From Bradyrhizobium nitroreducens (GTDB taxonomy: Bacteria > Pseudomonadota > Alphaproteobacteria > Rhizobiales > Xanthobacteraceae): DNA of 64,000 nucleotides. Position numbers and translations under genes: made by a program. The notes under the pieces are model-generated. The model had not been told where the DNA came from. It did not search any database and saw only the letters and a list, made by a program, of their open reading frames with translations. The stretch spans positions 6,063,159 to 6,127,158 of the forward strand of contig NZ_LFJC01000003.1 in the NCBI RefSeq assembly GCF_002776695.1, given 5' to 3'. Shown one piece after another: positions 29,063 through 40,480 of this stretch. Every line of letters begins with the position of its first letter. Within the stretch, counting starts at the first letter, position 1.

Positions 29063-31633
29063 TCACAAATTCCGCAACACCGTGGCGGGCTTTTTGTTCA
29101 ATGCCAGCAGCGTGCCTGCGAGCCCGAGTCCGACGGTGACGACGAGCGCGGCCGCGACCACTCCGGCCGCACTGCCGGCCTGCCAGACGAAGCTCAGCGT
29201 CATCAGCCGCGTCACGATCATCCAGGCAGCTAAGCTGCCGGCGATCACGCCGAAAACCGCGGTGGCGAGCCCGATCAGGAGGTATTCGAGCGCATAGGCG
29301 CCGAGCAGCCGCAGCCGCGTCGCGCCCAGCGTCTTCAGAATCACCGCATCGTAGACCCGGTGGCGATGGCCGGCGGCGAGCGCCCCGCCGAGCACCAGGA
29401 TCGCCGAGATCAGGGTCACGGCGCTGGCACCGCGGATCGCCAGTGCCAGATTGGTCACGACAGAACCGACCGTCTCCATCACCTCGCGCACGCGCACGCT
29501 CGTCACCATCGGATAGGCGGCGGCGACGTCCTTGATGATCTTGCCGTCGCCTGCCGCGGTTCCGCCCGTCTCCGTCAGGGTCGCGATGTGGGTGTGCGGC
29601 GCGCCCTTGAAGGCGTTCGGCGAGAATACGAGGACGAAGTTGATGCCCATCCCCTGCCAGTCGATGCTGCGCAGATTGCCGATCTTGGCGGGAATGTCGC
29701 GGCCGAGCACGTTGACCACGATCTCGTCGCCGAGCTTGAGGCCGAGCCCGTCGGCGATCTTCTTCTCCATCGAGACCAGCGTCGGGCCGGAATAATCGGC
29801 GCGCCACCACTCGCCCTCGACCACCTTGGAGCCCTTCGGCAGCTCGGCGGTGTAGGTCAGGCCGCGGTCGCTCTGCAGCACCCATTCCGAATCGGTGGTG
29901 GGCTTGAGGTCCTCGGCGCGCACCCCGCGCGCAGCGACGATGCGTCCGCGCAGCATCGGCACGTCCTCGACCGTCGCCCCGGGCGCGATCTTGCGCAGAT
30001 ACTCGTCGAACGGTGCGGCCTGCGCGCTCGGAATGTCGATGAAGAAGAACGACGGCGCGCGATCGGGGAGGGCCGCCAGGAACTGCCGGCGCAGATTGCC
30101 GTCGATCTGGGTGATGGTGACGAGCACCGCGAGCCCGAGCCCCAGCGACAGCACGACCGAGGGCGTCAGCGCGCCGGGCCGGTGGATGTTGGCGATCGCG
30201 AGCCGCAGCATCGGCAGCCGCGTCCGCGGCAATCGCCGTGCGATTCCCATCAACAGGGCAGCGATGCCGCGCAGCAGGGCGAACACGACGACGGAGGAGG
30301 CCACGAACACCGCGGCGATGCGCTTGTCGAACGACAGCCCGATCACGACCGCGATCAGCAGTGCGATCACCACGCCCATCAGCACGAGATAGCCCGCGCG
30401 CGGCCGGTGCCAGTCCGAGCTGATGGTGTCGCGGAACAGCGCGGCGACCGGCACGTCATGGACGCGTCCGAGCGGCCACAGGCCGAAGGCGAGCGCGGTC
30501 AGCAGGCCGTAGACGAAGGACAGCGCGAGCTCGTCGGCATGCACGGCCGGCACCACCGGCAGCGGCAGCAGCTTGCCGAACAGGCCGACGATCGCGAACG
30601 GCATGGCGGCGCCGAGCGCAAGGCCGATCAGCGAGCCGATCGCGGCGAGCAGCAGAACCTGCGCGAGATAGATGCCGAACACGTCGCGCCCGGTGGCGCC
30701 GACGGCCTTGAGCGCCGCGATCACCTCGAGCCGCCGGTCGATATGGCTCTTCACGGCATTGGCCACGCCGACGCCCCCGACCAGCAGCGCGGCGAGGCCG
30801 ACCAGGGTCAGGAACTGCGTGAAGCGGCTGATGTTGCGCTCGAGCTGCGGCGATGCGTTGGAGCGGCTGCGGATCTCCCAGCCCGCCTGCGGCGCGGCGC
30901 TGCGCGCATCCGCGATGAAGGCTTCGGTGGCCCGCTCGTTGTTGGCGAGATCGGGCAGCTTGACCCGGTAGACCCAGCGCACCAGGCTGCCGGGCTGGAT
31001 CAGGCCGGTGGCGCGCAGGCCCGCCTGGCTGATCAGGAAGCGCGGGCCGAAGCCGATGCCGCCCGCGAGCTTGTCCGGCTCGGCTTCGACCGTGCTGCGG
31101 ATCTGGAAGGTCGCCGAGCCGATGGTGACGCGGTCGCCGGTCTTGAGCGACAGCCGCGCCAGCAGCGTCGGATCGGCGGCGGCGCCGAATGCGCCGTCGC
31201 GCTCCGCGAGCAGATCGGACATCGGAAGCTGCGGGACCAACGTGAGCTGGCCCAGCATCGGATAGGTGTCGTCGACCGCCTTCATCTCGACCAGTGCGAG
31301 CTGGCCATCGGCCGCGCGCGCCATGCCGCGCAAGGTGGCGGCGGTCGAAACCGTGCCGCGCGAGCGCAGGAAGGCGACCTCTTCGGGCTTGGCCTCGCGC
31401 TGGAACAGCACGAAGGAAACGTCGCCGCCGAGCAGCGTGCGGCCCTCGCGGGCAAGGCCGTCGGAAAGGCTCGCCGACACCGAGCCGACGCCGGCAATCG
31501 CCATCACGCCGAGCGCGATGCAGGCGATGAAGACGTAGAAGCCGCGCAGGCCGCCGCGCAATTCGCGCAGCGCATAACGCAATGATAGCGCGATGCCGCT
31601 CGGCTTCGCGAAGGGTTCAGCCGCCGCGCTCAT
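29063..31633 (-). CDS. FtsX-family ABC transporter permease (YbbP-like)
   Basis: 856 residues with a YbbP/MacB-like layout: one N-terminal helix (GFYVFIACIALGVMAIAGVGS), a periplasmic domain, then FtsX bundles around 260-400 and 720-856. Neighbouring ybbA-like and tesA-like genes mirror the E. coli ybbA-ybbP-tesA cluster. Probably a mechanotransmission-type exporter acting on envelope lipids or proteins. The start overlaps the ATPase stop by four bases. Confidence 0.9.
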   Translation of the reverse strand: MSAAAEPFAKPSGIALSLRYALRELRGGLRGFYVFIACIALGVMAIAGVGSVSASLSDGLAREGRTLLGGDVSFVLFQREAKPEEVAFLRSRGTVSTAATLRGMARAADGQLALVEMKAVDDTYPMLGQLTLVPQLPMSDLLAERDGAFGAAADPTLLARLSLKTGDRVTIGSATFQIRSTVEAEPDKLAGGIGFGPRFLISQAGLRATGLIQPGSLVRWVYRVKLPDLANNERATEAFIADARSAAPQAGWEIRSRSNASPQLERNISRFTQFLTLVGLAALLVGGVGVANAVKSHIDRRLEVIAALKAVGATGRDVFGIYLAQVLLLAAIGSLIGLALGAAMPFAIVGLFGKLLPLPVVPAVHADELALSFVYGLLTALAFGLWPLGRVHDVPVAALFRDTISSDWHRPRAGYLVLMGVVIALLIAVVIGLSFDKRIAAVFVASSVVVFALLRGIAALLMGIARRLPRTRLPMLRLAIANIHRPGALTPSVVLSLGLGLAVLVTITQIDGNLRRQFLAALPDRAPSFFFIDIPSAQAAPFDEYLRKIAPGATVEDVPMLRGRIVAARGVRAEDLKPTTDSEWVLQSDRGLTYTAELPKGSKVVEGEWWRADYSGPTLVSMEKKIADGLGLKLGDEIVVNVLGRDIPAKIGNLRSIDWQGMGINFVLVFSPNAFKGAPHTHIATLTETGGTAAGDGKIIKDVAAAYPMVTSVRVREVMETVGSVVTNLALAIRGASAVTLISAILVLGGALAAGHRHRVYDAVILKTLGATRLRLLGAYALEYLLIGLATAVFGVIAGSLAAWMIVTRLMTLSFVWQAGSAAGVVAAALVVTVGLGLAGTLLALNKKPATVLRNL

Positions 31634-32349
31634 GCCGGTGCGGACTGCGTGTCGATGCGGCCCGAGCGCAGCCGGATCACGCGATCGCAGCGATGCGCGA
31701 GCGAGGAATCGTGCGTGACCAGCACCAGCGTCATGCCGCGCTCGGCATGCTTGCTGAACAGGAGGTCGACGATCTGCTTTCCGGTGGCCTCGTCCAGATT
31801 GCCGGTCGGCTCGTCCGCGACCAGGATGGCGGGATCGGGCGCGAGCGCGCGGGCCAGCGCGACGCGCTGCTGCTCGCCGCCGGAGAGCTGCGTCGGATAA
31901 TGATGCAGGCGGTCGCCGAGCCCGACCGATTGCAGCTCCTGCGCCGCGCGCCTGGCCGCGTCGGGATTGCCGGCGAGCTCGAGCGGCACCGCGACGTTCT
32001 CCAGCGCCGTCATGGTCGGGATCAGATGGAAGGACTGGAAGACGATGCCGACCTGGCGGCCGCGGAAGCGCGCCAGCGCGTCCTCGTCGAGGGCATTGAA
32101 AGGCGTGCCCGATACCACCACCTCTCCGCTATCAGGACGCTCCAGCCCCGCCATCACCATCAGCAGCGTGGATTTGCCCGAGCCTGACGGGCCGATCAGG
32201 CCGATCGTCTCGCCCGAGGCGACGCGCAGGCTGATATCCTTGAGGATGTGTACGCGTGCCGCGCCCGTGCCCAATGAGAGATTGACGTTGGAGATGGCGA
32301 TGGTGTCCGCCGTAGCGGCGAGCGAAGAGGGTTCGATGCGAGTGTCCAT
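31630..32349 (-). CDS. ABC transporter ATP-binding protein (YbbA-like)
   Basis: 239 residues from ATG 32349. Walker [14 protein letters not shown], signature [15 protein letters not shown], Walker [13 protein letters not shown] and H-loop [17 protein letters not shown]. MacB/LolD-type ATPase partner of the FtsX permease downstream. Divergent from the esterase gene, with 55 bp between the start codons, so the two promoters must overlap. Confidence 0.93.
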   Translation of the reverse strand: MDTRIEPSSLAATADTIAISNVNLSLGTGAARVHILKDISLRVASGETIGLIGPSGSGKSTLLMVMAGLERPDSGEVVVSGTPFNALDEDALARFRGRQVGIVFQSFHLIPTMTALENVAVPLELAGNPDAARRAAQELQSVGLGDRLHHYPTQLSGGEQQRVALARALAPDPAILVADEPTGNLDEATGKQIVDLLFSKHAERGMTLVLVTHDSSLAHRCDRVIRLRSGRIDTQSAPA

Positions 32350-32404
32350 GGTCCGGTCATATGGCAACTCCGATAGCGCGGTCGAGAGGCGTTACGGATT
32401 GTTC

Positions 32405-33040
32405 ATGCACATAGCCGTGTTGATGCTCGTCTTCATGACAATGGCGAACCCGGCCTGGGCGGAGGCGACAAAACCGGTCAAGCTGGTCGTTCTCGGCGAT
32501 TCCTTGAGCGCGGGTCTCGGCCTGCCGGCCCAGGATGCGTTTCCCCAAAAACTTCAAAAATCCTTGCAGGCCAAAGGCATAGCGGTCGACATGATCAATG
32601 CCGGGGTGTCCGGCGACACCACCTCCGGCGGGCGCGACCGGCTCGACTGGTCGGTGCCTGAAGGAACCGAGGGCGTCATCGTCGAGCTCGGCGCCAACGA
32701 TGCGTTGCGCGGCATCGATCCCGATTTGGCGCGCGCCGCGCTCGCCGACATCGTCCAGCGGCTCAAGACGCGCAAGATCGCGGTGATGCTGTGCGGCATG
32801 CTGGCGCCGCCGAATTACGGCGCCGATTATGCCGCGCGCTTCAATTCGATTTATCCGGATCTCGCGAAGAAATTCGAGGTGCCGCTCTATCCGTTCTTCC
32901 TCGAGGGCGTTGCCGCCGACGCCAAGCTCAACCAGGCCGACGGCATTCATCCGACCGCGGCCGGCGTCGACATCATCGTCGGCAACATCATGCCCAGTGT
33001 GGAGGCATTCTTGCGCAACATAAGCGAGCAGCGGCGATGA
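32405..33040 (+). CDS. SGNH-family arylesterase / lysophospholipase, TesA-like
   Basis: 211 residues with a signal peptide ([19 protein letters not shown]). [10 protein letters not shown] gives the nucleophile S33, [10 protein letters not shown] is block III, and DGIHPTAAG contains the Asp/His pair near 179-182. Periplasmic thioesterase/protease I/lysophospholipase L1 relative. ATG at 32405 puts the signal peptide at the N-terminus; an upstream ATG at 32340 would overlap ybbA. Confidence 0.92.
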   Translation: MHIAVLMLVFMTMANPAWAEATKPVKLVVLGDSLSAGLGLPAQDAFPQKLQKSLQAKGIAVDMINAGVSGDTTSGGRDRLDWSVPEGTEGVIVELGANDALRGIDPDLARAALADIVQRLKTRKIAVMLCGMLAPPNYGADYAARFNSIYPDLAKKFEVPLYPFFLEGVAADAKLNQADGIHPTAAGVDIIVGNIMPSVEAFLRNISEQRR

Positions 33041-33135
33041 AAAGCAGGCAACGCTAACCCTAATTCCCAGGGTTTTCACGGGGTGGCCCGCGCGATGCTT
33101 CGCAGAGTCACACAACTGCGATAGGAATCAGGGTA

Positions 33136-33153
33136 CCGGTGATTCGTCACCGG
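33136..33153 (+). terminator. Possible terminator or UUCG hairpin after the esterase gene
   Basis: CCGGTGA-TTCG-TCACCGG, a seven-base stem closed by a UUCG tetraloop, about 95 bp beyond the esterase stop and followed by CTCTAAAATTT. A weak U-tract keeps confidence low. Confidence 0.4.
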
Positions 33154-33214
33154 CTCTAAAATTTGGATATGGTCTTTCCCTGGGATCATGCCCAAGCATC
33201 GGGAGTGCGAAACG

Positions 33215-33751
33215 ATGCCGCGTTTGTTCACTGGTCTGGAAATTCCGGCCGAGATCGGCCAGTCGCTTTCCAATCTCAGAGGCGGCCTTCCCGGCGCCCG
33301 GTGGATCGATCCCGAAAATTATCACGTCACCCTGCGCTTCATCGGCGATATCGACGGCATGTCCGCCAACGAGATCGCCTCGATGCTGTTTCGCGTCGAC
33401 CGCAGGCCTTTCGAGGTCAAGGTGCAGGGCCTCACGAGTTTTGGCGGCCGCAAGCCGCGCGCCGTCGTTGCGACGATCGTGCCGAGCAAGCCGCTGATGG
33501 AATTGCAGGCCGAGCTCGAACGGATGATGCAGCGGATCGGTCTCAACCCCGAGGGGCGCAAATACATCCCGCATGTCACGCTGGCCCGGCTGCACGACGC
33601 CAGCGATCGCGACGTCGCCGACTATCTCTCCCTGCGCGGCTACTTCCCGAGCAAGGCGTTCATGGCCGAACGGTTTGTTCTGTTTTCCTCGCGCGCATCG
33701 ACCGGCGGCGGCCCGTACGTGGTCGAGGACGCCTACGAGCTGTGTGAGTAG
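33215..33751 (+). CDS. thpR: RNA 2',3'-cyclic phosphodiesterase ThpR
   Basis: A 178-residue 2H phosphoesterase. Two HxTx motifs, HVTLRF (H37) and HVTLAR (about H120), form the active site. FTGLEIPAEI and the C-terminal ASTGGGPYVVEDAYEL are family-typical. Start at ATG 33215 with GGGAG nine bases upstream. The last 28 bp of this gene are imperfectly repeated at 34247. Confidence 0.92.
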   Translation: MPRLFTGLEIPAEIGQSLSNLRGGLPGARWIDPENYHVTLRFIGDIDGMSANEIASMLFRVDRRPFEVKVQGLTSFGGRKPRAVVATIVPSKPLMELQAELERMMQRIGLNPEGRKYIPHVTLARLHDASDRDVADYLSLRGYFPSKAFMAERFVLFSSRASTGGGPYVVEDAYELCE

Positions 33752-33766
33752 GCGGAAAATCGAACG

Positions 33767-34213
33767 GTGCGGGTCGATCAATTTTGGCGATACGGCTCGC
33801 TGGGCCTCAGTATTGCGCTGTACCTCTGGTGCCTATCCCTCGATGCTTTTTGCGCGCCTGCATGCCAGCGCGGATACGACATCTTGATCGCCGGGCCGTT
33901 CGGCCTGTTAGCGTCCGTCACGAATTGGACCTGGCTCGCCAACCCCGTCCTTTTTTCGGCATGGTTTGGTCTCGCAGTCGCGGACAGGATCTCTGACGCG
34001 AGATTCTTGGCATTCGGTGCAGGCCTGGCTGCACTCGTCATCGCGGCATCGTTCCTGCTTCAACGGGAAGTCATGATGAATGAAGCTGGCATCCTCAATC
34101 CGATCCGGGCCTATGGGGCCGGGTATTGGGTTTGGTTGTCGAGCATGGCCGTCTGCTGCGTCGGAGGCCTGGCGACGGCCGAGCTTTCGGCGCGCAACAA
34201 AAATACGGGATGA
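33767..34213 (+). CDS. Orphan small membrane protein
   Basis: 148 residues from a GTG start, 15 bp after thpR. Four hydrophobic segments (GLSIALYLWCLSLDAFCA, LIAGPFGLLASVTNWTWLANPVLFSAWFGLAV, FGAGLAALVIAASFLL, GYWVWLSSMAVCCVGGLA) and several cysteines (CAPACQRG). No family recognised. It lies between two imperfect copies of the thpR 3' end (33725-33752 and 34247-34274), suggesting acquisition as a unit. GC content is slightly lower than around it. Confidence 0.65.
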   Translation: MRVDQFWRYGSLGLSIALYLWCLSLDAFCAPACQRGYDILIAGPFGLLASVTNWTWLANPVLFSAWFGLAVADRISDARFLAFGAGLAALVIAASFLLQREVMMNEAGILNPIRAYGAGYWVWLSSMAVCCVGGLATAELSARNKNTG

Positions 34214-34291
34214 AGCCCCTGCGGGTCTCTTCCGGCCGCTCTTGCCGAGGACGTCTACGAACTGTGTGGGTGGGGCCCGCACCTCGGCGCG

Positions 34292-34696
34292 TTATCGCAG
34301 CGGCGTCACGCTCGACCGGTTGATGTCGGTCTTCGCAAAGTCCTCGCCTTTGAACAGCAGTGGTTCGCCACGGGTCATGGCCAGCGCATAAGAAAAACAA
34401 TCACCGTAATTGAGCGACGCGGCGTGTTGCCCCTTTCCGAAGCGCCGCCAGGCGCGCCGTGCCGCGTCGGCTTGCACGGCATCGACCGCGACGATCTCAG
34501 CGCCGATCTTGACGAGCCAGAGATCGAACTCGCGCCCGCCCGCATCGCCCAGCCGCGTCTCGATCACCATCGTCGCTTCAAGCACCGTCGCCGCGGAAAT
34601 CAGGCGGATCGGATCGTCCACGATCAGTCGCTCCATATCCGCGGCATCGTCTTCGTCGAGCGCGATTGCCACGATCGCGGATGTGTCGATCACCAT
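34292..34696 (-). CDS. vapC: PIN-domain ribonuclease toxin, VapC family
   Basis: A 134-residue PIN domain. MVIDTSAIVAIALDED gives the first acidic residue (D4), VLEATMVIE the second (E40), and NYGDCFSYALA the third (D98); SASLNYGDCF-type sequence and LLFKGEDFAKTDI are typical VapC. Translation is coupled to vapB by a TGATG overlap. Predicted Mg2+-dependent RNase inhibited by the antitoxin. Confidence 0.92.
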   Translation of the reverse strand: MVIDTSAIVAIALDEDDAADMERLIVDDPIRLISAATVLEATMVIETRLGDAGGREFDLWLVKIGAEIVAVDAVQADAARRAWRRFGKGQHAASLNYGDCFSYALAMTRGEPLLFKGEDFAKTDINRSSVTPLR

Positions 34697-34950
34697 CAGC
34701 GTGGCAATCCATGATCGTCGTATCCGAGGATTTCTTCAGGCTTGCGGTCGTCCAGGACGCGCATCTCGCTCCAGCGCCGTCTGATCTCGGCAAGGTCTTC
34801 GAGCAGCGCGTCCTTGTGTGTTTGAGCGTTGAGCCGGCGCAATCGCTCCTCGATCGCGCGCTTGGTCGCAGTCGTGATGTTCTCCCCCGTCAATTGTGCC
34901 AGACTCCGGGCCAATTGCTCGGTTTCGGGGTCCTTGATGCTCAGCGCCAT
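34696..34950 (-). CDS. vapB: VapB-type antitoxin (PSK transcription-factor family)
   Basis: 84 residues starting MALSIKDPETEQLARSLAQ. The N-terminal half is the Rv0623-like ribbon-helix-helix DNA-binding fold (KDPETEQLARSLAQLTGENITTA). The C-terminal EDLAEIRRRWSEMRVLDDRKPEEILGYD is the toxin-wrapping segment. ATG at 34950; longer in-frame starts lack domain support. Likely autoregulates the vapBC operon. Confidence 0.92.
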   Translation of the reverse strand: MALSIKDPETEQLARSLAQLTGENITTATKRAIEERLRRLNAQTHKDALLEDLAEIRRRWSEMRVLDDRKPEEILGYDDHGLPR

Positions 34951-35134
34951 GCTCGGCTCCTTGGTTCCTAAATAGGTATATTCTACCTCAAGGCGCCGCA
35001 AGCTGGATTCTGACGGCCCGCTCGGCTTGTCGTCCCACCGGGGCATCCGGCCGGTTTCCGCGAAAGAGGTCGCGCATAAGCCGTTGCGCCAATACGCGGT
35101 TGCAATTTCCGTCCGTCTCTGGCGGTAAAGGGCC

Positions 35135-36322
35135 ATGCTCTCGACCCCCAGTTCCCCCTTCAACGACGCGTATCAGGCCCAGATCGCCGCCGGTGCGATC
35201 GAGCCGGATGCCGCGCAGGCCGAAGTCGCCGAGGCCTATGCGGCGCTGGACCTGCGGCTTGCGAACTACAAGCCGCAGCGCAAGCAGGGCCTGCTCGCCC
35301 GCCTGTTCAGTAGCAGCGACAAGGACGAGGCGCCGCGCGGGCTCTACATCCATGGCGAGGTTGGCCGCGGCAAGACCATGCTGATGGACCTGTTCTTCCA
35401 GCACAGTGGCGTCGAGCACAAGCGGCGCGCGCATTTCCACGAATTCATGGCCGACGTGCATGAGCGCATCTACGACTATCGCCAGAGCATCGCGCGCGGC
35501 GAGATCGCCGATGGCGACGTCATCGCGCTGACCGCGAACGCGATCTTCGAGGAGAGCTGGCTGCTCTGCTTCGACGAATTCCACGTCACCGACATCGCGG
35601 ACGCGATGATCCTCGGGCGTCTCTTCGCAAAGTTGTTCGAGCTCGGCACCGTCGTGGTCGCGACCTCCAACGTCGCGCCCGACGATCTCTACAAGGGCGG
35701 GCTGAACCGCGCGCTGTTCCTGCCCTTCATCAAGCAGATCACCGACCACATGGACGTCGCGCGGCTCGATGCGCGCACCGACTTCCGCCTGGAGAAGCTG
35801 CAGGGCGTGCCGATGTGGCTGACGCCGGCAGATGCTGATGCCGATGCTGCGCTCGACCGAGCCTGGAAACGGATGTCGGGCGGCGCCAAATGCCGCTCGC
35901 GCGACATTTCGATCAAGGGCCGCATCCTGCATGTGCCGTGCTCGGCCCATGGCGTGGCGCGGTTTTCGTTCGCCGATCTCTGCGAGAAGCCGCTGGGGGC
36001 ATCGGACTACCTCAGGCTGGCGCACGACTATCACACCATCCTGGTCGACCATATTCCAGTGATGGATCTCTCCCAGCGCAATGCCGCCAAGCGTTTCATC
36101 ACGCTGATCGATACGCTTTATGACAATGCGGTGAAGCTGATGGCCTCGGCCGACGCCAACCCGATCTCGCTCTACCTCGCCCACGAGGGCACCGAGGCCA
36201 TGGAGTTCAAGCGGACGGCCTCGCGCCTGATCGAGATGAGCTCGGAATCCTATCTGGCCCTGGCGCACGGCCGCAAGGATTCCACCGCCAGCGGCTCCAC
36301 CAAGGGCCTGGTGGAGACTTAA
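35135..36322 (+). CDS. zapE: Cell division ATPase ZapE (AFG1 family)
   Basis: A 395-residue AAA-type ATPase. LYIHGEVGRGKTMLMDLFF is Walker A (about 69-87), LLCFDEFHVTDIADAMIL Walker B, and TSNVAP sensor 1. ZapE/AFG1 proteins act at the division ring or in inner-membrane protein turnover. Its position upstream of mdh, as here, is common in alphaproteobacteria. Confidence 0.93.
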   Translation: MLSTPSSPFNDAYQAQIAAGAIEPDAAQAEVAEAYAALDLRLANYKPQRKQGLLARLFSSSDKDEAPRGLYIHGEVGRGKTMLMDLFFQHSGVEHKRRAHFHEFMADVHERIYDYRQSIARGEIADGDVIALTANAIFEESWLLCFDEFHVTDIADAMILGRLFAKLFELGTVVVATSNVAPDDLYKGGLNRALFLPFIKQITDHMDVARLDARTDFRLEKLQGVPMWLTPADADADAALDRAWKRMSGGAKCRSRDISIKGRILHVPCSAHGVARFSFADLCEKPLGASDYLRLAHDYHTILVDHIPVMDLSQRNAAKRFITLIDTLYDNAVKLMASADANPISLYLAHEGTEAMEFKRTASRLIEMSSESYLALAHGRKDSTASGSTKGLVET

Positions 36323-36335
36323 GTCCTATGCCCAC

Positions 36336-36443
36336 CGTCATTCCGGGGCGTCGCGAAGCGACGAGCCCGGAATCCATTCATCGGCGCGCTCTCTTGCCCG
36401 ATGGATTCCGGGCTCGCGACTTTCGTCGCGCCCCGGAATGACG
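36336..36443. repeat. Palindromic repeat, CATTCCGGGG family
   Basis: CGTCATTCCGGGGCGTCGCGA at the left and TCGCGCCCCGGAATGACG at the right; the inner arms GAGCCCGGAATCCAT and ATGGATTCCGGGCTC are also exact complements. Third copy of the 2799-2878 family, between zapE and mdh. Confidence 0.85.
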
Positions 36444-36520
36444 GGCTTGTATGGCTGCTATCGCGCCAAGCCCGACAATTGGGCATTGGGCGACTTGAAC
36501 GGGGGAGGCGAAAGGGATAA

Positions 36521-37537
<1,017 letters not shown>

Positions 37538-37551
37538 GCGCCAAGCACTTC

Positions 37552-37590
37552 CCGCCGAAGCCCGAAAACCGGTCTTCGGCGGTTTCATTT
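37552..37590 (+). terminator. Intrinsic terminator after mdh
   Basis: CCGCCGAAG / CTTCGGCGG (9-bp stem, 13-base loop) followed by TTTCATTT, 15 bp beyond the mdh stop codon. Confidence 0.75.
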
Positions 37591-37741
37591 CCGGGGCCCG
37601 GTTGTCGGGACAGGCCCCGGGTCGGCAGTCCAGATCGATGTCAGAGAATCCGGGTTGCAGTTCCTGTGGTATATGGTATGCCAGCCACAAGACTGAGGTG
37701 GGCCCAAGAGGTCACCGCCCGCGGGTTCAGGGAGCGACCAT

Positions 37742-38938
<1,197 letters not shown>

Positions 38939-38942
38939 CGCC

Positions 38943-39422
38943 ATGGCCCAGGACCATCTCGCCGCATCATCTCCGCTTCCCGAGCACGCGCGTCTTTCCG
39001 CGTTGGCCGGCGAATGGGATGGCGAAGAGATGGTCTTCCCGTCGCGCTGGACGGCGGGCGGACCGGCCACCTCGCGCACCGTCGCGCGCATGGATCTCAA
39101 TGGGTTCTATCTGATTCAGGACTCGGTCCAGATGCGCGACGGCAAGCAGGTCTTCGCCACCCACGGCATCTTCACCTACGACCGCGACGACCGGACCTAC
39201 AAATTGTTCTGGTACGACTCGCTCGGCTACACGCCGCCCTCGCCCGCCTCCGGCGGCTGGGTCGGCAACACCCTGACGCTGGTGCGCGGCTCGCTCCGCG
39301 GCAATGCGCGCCACGTCTACGAAATCATCAATGAGGATTCCTACTCGTTGAAGATCCAGTTCTCGCCGGATGCGGAAGGCTGGGCCGACGTGCTCACCGG
39401 CGTCTATCGCCGCATCCACTGA
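38943..39422 (+). CDS. DUF1579-family protein between sucC and sucD
   Basis: A 159-residue soluble beta-rich protein. LAGEWDGEEMVFPSRW, DLNGFYLIQDSVQMRDGKQVFATHGIFTYDRDDRTYKLFWYDS resemble the DUF1579 lipocalin-like family. Its ribosome-binding site GGAGG overlaps the sucC stop, so it is translated from the sucCD message. Role unknown; a ligand-binding or chaperone-like function is only a guess. Confidence 0.8.
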   Translation: MAQDHLAASSPLPEHARLSALAGEWDGEEMVFPSRWTAGGPATSRTVARMDLNGFYLIQDSVQMRDGKQVFATHGIFTYDRDDRTYKLFWYDSLGYTPPSPASGGWVGNTLTLVRGSLRGNARHVYEIINEDSYSLKIQFSPDAEGWADVLTGVYRRIH

Positions 39423-39458
39423 CCCTCTCACTCCGTTAGTTTCGCGAAAGCAGACCTC

Positions 39459-40343
39459 ATGTCCATCCTGATCGACAAGAACACCAAGGTCATCTGCCAG
39501 GGCTTCACCGGCAAGAACGGCACCTTCCATTCCGAGGCCGCGATCGCCTACGGCACCAAGATGGTCGGCGGCACCTCGCCGGGCAAAGGCGGTTCGACTC
39601 ATCTGAACCTGCCGGTGTTCGACACCGTGCGCGAGGCGCGTGAGAAGACCGGTGCGGATGCGTCGGTGATCTACGTGCCGCCGCCGGGCGCGGCGGATGC
39701 GATCTGCGAAGCGATCGACGCCGAGATCCCGCTGATCGTCTGCATCACCGAAGGCATTCCGGTGCTCGACATGGTCCGCGTCAAGCGCTCGCTGATCGGT
39801 TCCAAGTCGCGCCTGATCGGGCCGAACTGCCCGGGCGTCATGACCGCCGGCGAGTGCAAGATCGGCATCATGCCGGCCAACATCTTCAAGACCGGCTCGG
39901 TCGGCATCGTCTCCCGCTCGGGCACGCTGACCTATGAAGCCGTGTTCCAGACCTCCCAGGAAGGCCTCGGCCAGACCACCGCGGTCGGCATCGGCGGCGA
40001 CCCGGTCAAGGGAACCGAATTCATCGACGTGCTGGAAATGCTGCTCGCCGACCCCAAGACCGAATCGATCATCATGATCGGCGAGATCGGCGGTTCCGCC
40101 GAGGAGGACGCCGCCCAGTTCCTCAAGGACGAGGCCAAGCGCGGCCGCAAGAAGCCGATGGTCGGCTTCATCGCCGGCGTCACGGCCCCTCCCGGCCGCC
40201 GCATGGGCCATGCCGGCGCGATCATCTCGGGCGGCAAGGGCGACGCCGGTTCCAAGACCGAAGCGATGAAATCGGCAGGCATTACAGTGTCCCCGTCGCC
40301 CGCACGCCTCGGCCACACGCTTGCCGAAAAATTGAAAAGCTAA
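39459..40343 (+). CDS. sucD: Succinyl-CoA synthetase alpha subunit
   Basis: 294 residues. [26 protein letters not shown] binds Co[20 protein letters not shown] is conserved, and the phosphohistidine is in [16 protein letters not shown] (about 246). Forms the alpha-beta enzyme with SucC. It follows the DUF1579 gene by 36 bp. Confidence 0.97.
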   Translation: MSILIDKNTKVICQGFTGKNGTFHSEAAIAYGTKMVGGTSPGKGGSTHLNLPVFDTVREAREKTGADASVIYVPPPGAADAICEAIDAEIPLIVCITEGIPVLDMVRVKRSLIGSKSRLIGPNCPGVMTAGECKIGIMPANIFKTGSVGIVSRSGTLTYEAVFQTSQEGLGQTTAVGIGGDPVKGTEFIDVLEMLLADPKTESIIMIGEIGGSAEEDAAQFLKDEAKRGRKKPMVGFIAGVTAPPGRRMGHAGAIISGGKGDAGSKTEAMKSAGITVSPSPARLGHTLAEKLKS

Positions 40344-40480
40344 TTCACTTCTTCGTACTTTTCCGGGCGAAGTTTCGCAGCAAATAGGGTAAAGGGTGCC
40401 TGTCGCGCCGAGCCTCTGCCGGGGAGCTCGGCGCCAGCGCCGTTTGTTACGCGCGAACCGAAATCGCCAGGAACTCCAGT

